Shown here: piece by piece, positions 60,278 to 64,000 of the stretch | How positions within the stretch are numbered: the first letter of the stretch is position 1 | Layout: every line of letters starts with the position of its first letter | Translations under genes and position numbers: made by a program | Assembly (NCBI GenBank): GCA_036250225.1 | Contig: JAPZLL010000012.1 | Location: 806,001-870,000 of the forward strand | Origin: Cercophora sp. LCS_1 | Lineage: Eukaryota > Ascomycota > Sordariomycetes > Sordariales > Lasiosphaeriaceae | DNA length: 64,000 nucleotides | Reading direction: 5' to 3' | The notes under the pieces: generated by a model | What the model saw: only the letters and a program-made list of their open reading frames with translations | What the model was told of the DNA's origin: nothing | The model's database searches: none

Positions 60278-63065
60278 GTTGTCTCAGTAGTGTATCCGGT
60301 CCAGGTCGAGGATGCGAGGACTCGAGATGTCGTGAGAGCACGCGGTCATCTACAGAACGAAACGCAGAACCATGGGAGAGGAATACCATCTTTATTATTG
60401 TAAGTCTGATGGTAGGCCCAAAGTTCCCCAATCTTTCCCGTCTGGGGTCGGACTGGGCTCCTCCGAGGTCCCGCTTTGGGACCTGAGGAGGGTGCCACGC
60501 CTTTGCACCCGCGTCCAGGCCTCGTCCAGGCCTGTGATTGACCAAAATTGTCCGATCAAATTTTGGCTTAAGGCATTTCGCGGAACCGCTCCCCATCTGT
60601 CGTGGAGCCCATCAAACGCAATTCGCCGGAGCGAGCGACTTTTTCGAGACGGACAGCTGATGAGGGCCATTATGCGCGGGCGACCTGGCGGACATCGGGC
60701 CTGGACTCCATGCCCCTGGAAACAAACCGGGGTCCGGACTGGCAGGCGCCGCAGGCCTGCCAAGCCCACCCAACAGCTTTAGCCCAGGGTATTTCCCGAG
60801 GCCATGGACCACGCGCTGCGATTCCACCAGTCTCTGGACGCACTCTGCCCATCGTTGGCGAGCTCCTGGCCCCCAACGCCGGTAACCGCACCTAATCTAG
60901 GCCAGCACGCGCAGCTCGCCTAACCCCTGCCCGCGCGGAAAGACGCTGGCTCGCCGCCGAGATACGGCGCCTGGCCGCCTGGTGGGTGCCAGTGCATGTT
61001 CGCGCCGGTTTTGGTGTTGCGGGTCACTTGTGTCCTAGTGGCGCCACTTCCCGTGGGTTCTGTCGTGGAGAGAGCGGGACCGTGGGGCGTCTTCTCCAGA
61101 AATCTCGCCAAACACGGAAAGGCGCGTCTCAATAGCCCCGGAGAACGTCGGTTGGTCGTTCCGTCAAAGCTGTCGTTCAGCCCAGCTCACGAGGACACCA
61201 CGGGGAAGGATGCCGGGGTTTGCATCGGAAATCTGGGTGGTTATTGGCTTCCTTGGCGCGCCCCTCCAGGTCCCAGGGGCCGTTGTGACCCGTTAGCGCC
61301 CCATCTTGAGCCTCTGCAACGTCTTTCCCTCGGCAAACTGCGCTAGCACTCGAGTCTCGATTCCAAGCGAGCCGATGGATTCGAATCAACCCCTGCCAGT
61401 CCAAACTCTGTGCAGCACGACCTGCAGCTTCTTTGACGGACACCCATCTCGCGTGATGGCGAGAACCTCCAAGTTGGTCTTGGCGGCTCGTCCCATCTCG
61501 ATGGGGAGACCAAATCGTTCGGAGGGTTATGCTATCGAGCCGAAACTATCTCGTAAACGAAGTTTCAAGGGATCAAGCTCGCTCTGTGACTAAGGGTAGA
61601 AGAATTGATCCCACCAGCTGAGGACTCTCCACAAGATGGCAAACACCAAGAATCAAGTGGGTCGAACCTCAGCGGCCCTCCGCGAAAATGTGTCTGCCTG
61701 CAGGTCTTGGATGCTACACTCGACCCAGGCGGCCGACCGTTCCACTGATCTTCTGGTGCTCCCGTCCGCCTTGCTGCAGACCCAAGATTTCTCGGTCCCA
61801 CAAGGAGTTGCCCAGGTGCCGGTTCTTGGGACACGAACATGTGGCTAGGTGCCAGGGGCGGAAAATTCTGCGGAGCTTTCGTTCCAGGAGCCGCAAAGGG
61901 TCTGGAACTAAGAAGCTCAGTCTTTTCAAAGAACCCACACACCTTAGTCTTGTGCCCAATGCCAAAAAAAAAAAAAAAAAAAAAAAGTCGAGAGAAAAGT
62001 TGAGCCCAGGCATGCCCTTTTGCTGACAGCGCAACAAACGAAATCGAATGACGGTCCATCTCACCTTGTCTGTCTTCGATCTTTTTCTGTTCTCGAAACA
62101 ATGATGGCTCGCCGTTTCCCTAGCCGAGAAGTCACAGCCGACACTTTCTACGAGTTGGCTCCCTTCAGAGACTCGTTGGGACGTCAGAGACTCTTCAAAA
62201 CATGGACCACGATAACCTCACAAAGAAACGTTGGGACACGATGGATGAAACAATTTCCAGCCGGTCAAGATCCCAAGTCTCTGGGCTGGAGGCTTTGGCA
62301 TGGCGCTGCTGACCACCTGCGAAGGAAGGTGCGTCCATCCTAAAGGCGCCATGCTAAGCGACACCGGGACATCAACAGAGACAAGACGGCAGCCACGACC
62401 TTGAGAGCAGCTGCTGAACAATGACTTTAGAGTTCTTGCAAAATGGCACAGTCTCAACCCGATTCTCCCTCAGACAACTCGCTGAATAGATTGCCGCCAG
62501 TGTTGAGGGTTCAGCATCGTGCATCGTCGCTCACCATCGATCATCATCCTTTGGATACATCAGCTCCTTAGGTACTGACATCATTTCACTCCCCATCCAT
62601 CGAGTTGATCAGTGCACCGCAGCAATACCTCCAGTCTCCCAGGTCTCTGGTTTTCCTGGCCTTAGGCCCGAGATCAGCATCACGTCCACAAGCACTCGCA
62701 CCGCCAGATTTCTATCAAGAAGTCCGCGATCAGGTCCTCTCAGTTCTTCCTGACTAAAAATGAGCATGAGAAATTCAAGTGCGTGGCGCTCTTCATTTCG
62801 GTGTAGTCCCTTAGACCAAAGGTGAGCGCCTCGTGACAACTTAGACTCCGTCAACCCGCTAACTTCATGGCCTTCCCTCCAGATCCCCAAACAAAGCCAC
62901 GCTTCAGTGCGCGAAAACCGGAGATATCTGGCCCTTTCACGAATCACTACCCCCGTTTTTTAGACCGCGAAGCAAGACCATACTTCTACGCACGATAACG
63001 GACGATATCTGACTTCTCTTTCCCCGAACCACTATTACCTCCGTTTTCATCACGAGCCTACAGTC
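60278..63065. other. Gene-poor block between sugar transporter and PPxY protein
   Basis: About 2.8 kb with the promoters of both flanking genes, which are divergent. An 80-codon frame from 62104 (ARRFPSREVTADTFYELAPF) has an ATG but no family or coding support. An A tract of 23 nt lies at 61964-61986. Confidence 0.35.
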
Positions 63066-63686
63066 ATGGCTAACCCTTATCGGCTGGAAGCCCCGAGCTC
63101 TCGGAGAAGTGGTACAGAGTCGACTGCCTCGTCTCAACAGGCAATCATGGGGACTTCTTCGCAGACATCACACGGCGTTGATATTGGCATCAGACGGAGA
63201 TCATCATCGAGCGTCTCTGTTCAACCCGACCCTGAAGTCATGACCAACTCCCAGTGGGACAATACAAGGACATCAGCAGAGGAAAATCAAACCCTCCCAG
63301 ATATGCCACCACCATACCCTTCACAAACTTTACCCTCGCGACAAGAAACAGGACTCCCTCGCGGACTAGATGAGAGGACTTTTATGCAATATCTCGAGCA
63401 GGGGCCGGATGACGAGATGGAGGCTCCGCATGCTACGTTTCAAACAACCCACATCTGGGAGTCCGAGACCTTTACCGACGCCGACCTGCCAGCATACGAC
63501 AATGAGCGACCACCAGAGTACGAGCGACTAGGGTACGAGCCGCAGTTGGCAGAGTACTCCTTCTGGGACGAAAGCCCCATCTGCCGTGCGATACGATTCC
63601 TGGTGTGGACTGGCATGGGGTTCGTGTTGTTGGGCCAGAGAGATCGTTTTCTGGGGCTTGCGCGCAGCATCTGCTGCCCACGGTAG
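63066..63686 (+). CDS. PPxY-motif protein with one C-terminal membrane segment, unknown function
   Basis: 206 aa, single exon with ATG at 63066. Most of the protein is disordered and rich in Ser, Gln, Glu and Pro. It carries PPPY (MPPPYPSQT), LPAY and PPEY (RPPEYERLGYEPQ), which match the PPxY/LPxY motifs bound by WW domains of Rsp5-type ubiquitin ligases. Near the end, AIRFLVWTGMGFVLLG could be a single membrane span, followed by a short basic, Cys-containing tail (RSICCPR). This layout resembles small membrane adaptors for Rsp5, such as the yeast Bsd2/Tre or Ear type, but no sequence family is recognised. The role as an adaptor is inference. Confidence 0.6.
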   Translation: MANPYRLEAPSSRRSGTESTASSQQAIMGTSSQTSHGVDIGIRRRSSSSVSVQPDPEVMTNSQWDNTRTSAEENQTLPDMPPPYPSQTLPSRQETGLPRGLDERTFMQYLEQGPDDEMEAPHATFQTTHIWESETFTDADLPAYDNERPPEYERLGYEPQLAEYSFWDESPICRAIRFLVWTGMGFVLLGQRDRFLGLARSICCPR

Positions 63687-64000
63687 CCAAACGAGGGTCA
63701 GGGGGATGGGGATGGTAGCAAACTTGTGTGCTCCCCGCGGCGAGGGTCTGTCGATGCCTAGAAATCGGACATAGGCGGGAACTTTTTTGCTGGAGCGGTT
63801 TGCTACCTGTAGGCTGTCAATAGTTTTGATACCCGGCCGGCCGTAGTAGACGCCGCAAATATACTTGGGTTAATCAATTTGTCAAAGCGAGTGAATTAAG
63901 CATTGCCTTGAGTAAATTCTTTGTTTTGGACGTCCTTTAATAATAAACGTTGGGTCTGTCTTTCCTTGGGTAGTAGTTCCTTCCGATGATAGTTTTCCCA
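63687..64000. other. 3' flank of the PPxY gene
   Basis: Nothing beyond a likely 3' UTR is visible; an AATAATAAA-like polyadenylation element lies at about 63938-63947. Confidence 0.4.

Overview
This 64 kb window is nuclear DNA of a filamentous ascomycete (Pezizomycotina, most likely Sordariomycetes). The evidence is short introns of about 50-75 nt with CTAAC/CTGAC-type branch points, a HET-domain protein, a HAK-type potassium transporter, small secreted proteins, and GC-rich codon use. There are no operons. Genes on both strands are separated by long gene-poor blocks. Exon junctions below were built by hand from splice signals, reading phase and family similarity.

Left third (0-26 kb). A CSC1/OSCA-type channel (+) is tail-to-tail with the meiotic MutS homologue MSH4 (-). 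A 1.5 kb array of decayed direct repeats lies upstream of MSH4. Next come a secreted DUF8021 protein (+), a RapZ-C-like nucleotide-binding protein (-) head-to-head with a small secreted SH3b protein (+), a HAK/KUP K+ transporter (-), a HET protein (-), a branched-chain aminotransferase (-), and a TPS3/TSL1-type subunit of the trehalose synthase complex (-).

Middle (26-46 kb). This part is gene-poor. The only firm genes are the ribosome-assembly WD40 protein RSA4 (-), which has one GC-AG intron, and a tRNA-Thr(AGT). The rest holds a truncated copy of the BRR2 helicase N-terminus, a tRNA-Gln 3' half, a long (GT)n tract, and several patches of protein-like but frame-broken sequence that look like decaying genes.

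Right third (46-64 kb). A fused hydantoinase/DUF917 protein (-), an FtsJ-like methyltransferase (-), an extended SDR that lacks its catalytic Tyr (+), a wrecked P-type ATPase (-), a homocysteine S-methyltransferase (-), an MFS sugar transporter (-), and a PPxY-containing membrane protein (+).

Functions are mostly unrelated housekeeping, transport and stress roles. Potassium, sugar and osmosensing channel/transporters and trehalose control could all bear on osmotic and nutrient stress, but nothing shows co-regulation. I found no convincing new multi-gene system. The most unusual items are the repeat array at MSH4, the hydantoinase-DUF917 fusion, the eukaryotic RapZ-C-like protein, and the cluster of gene relics.
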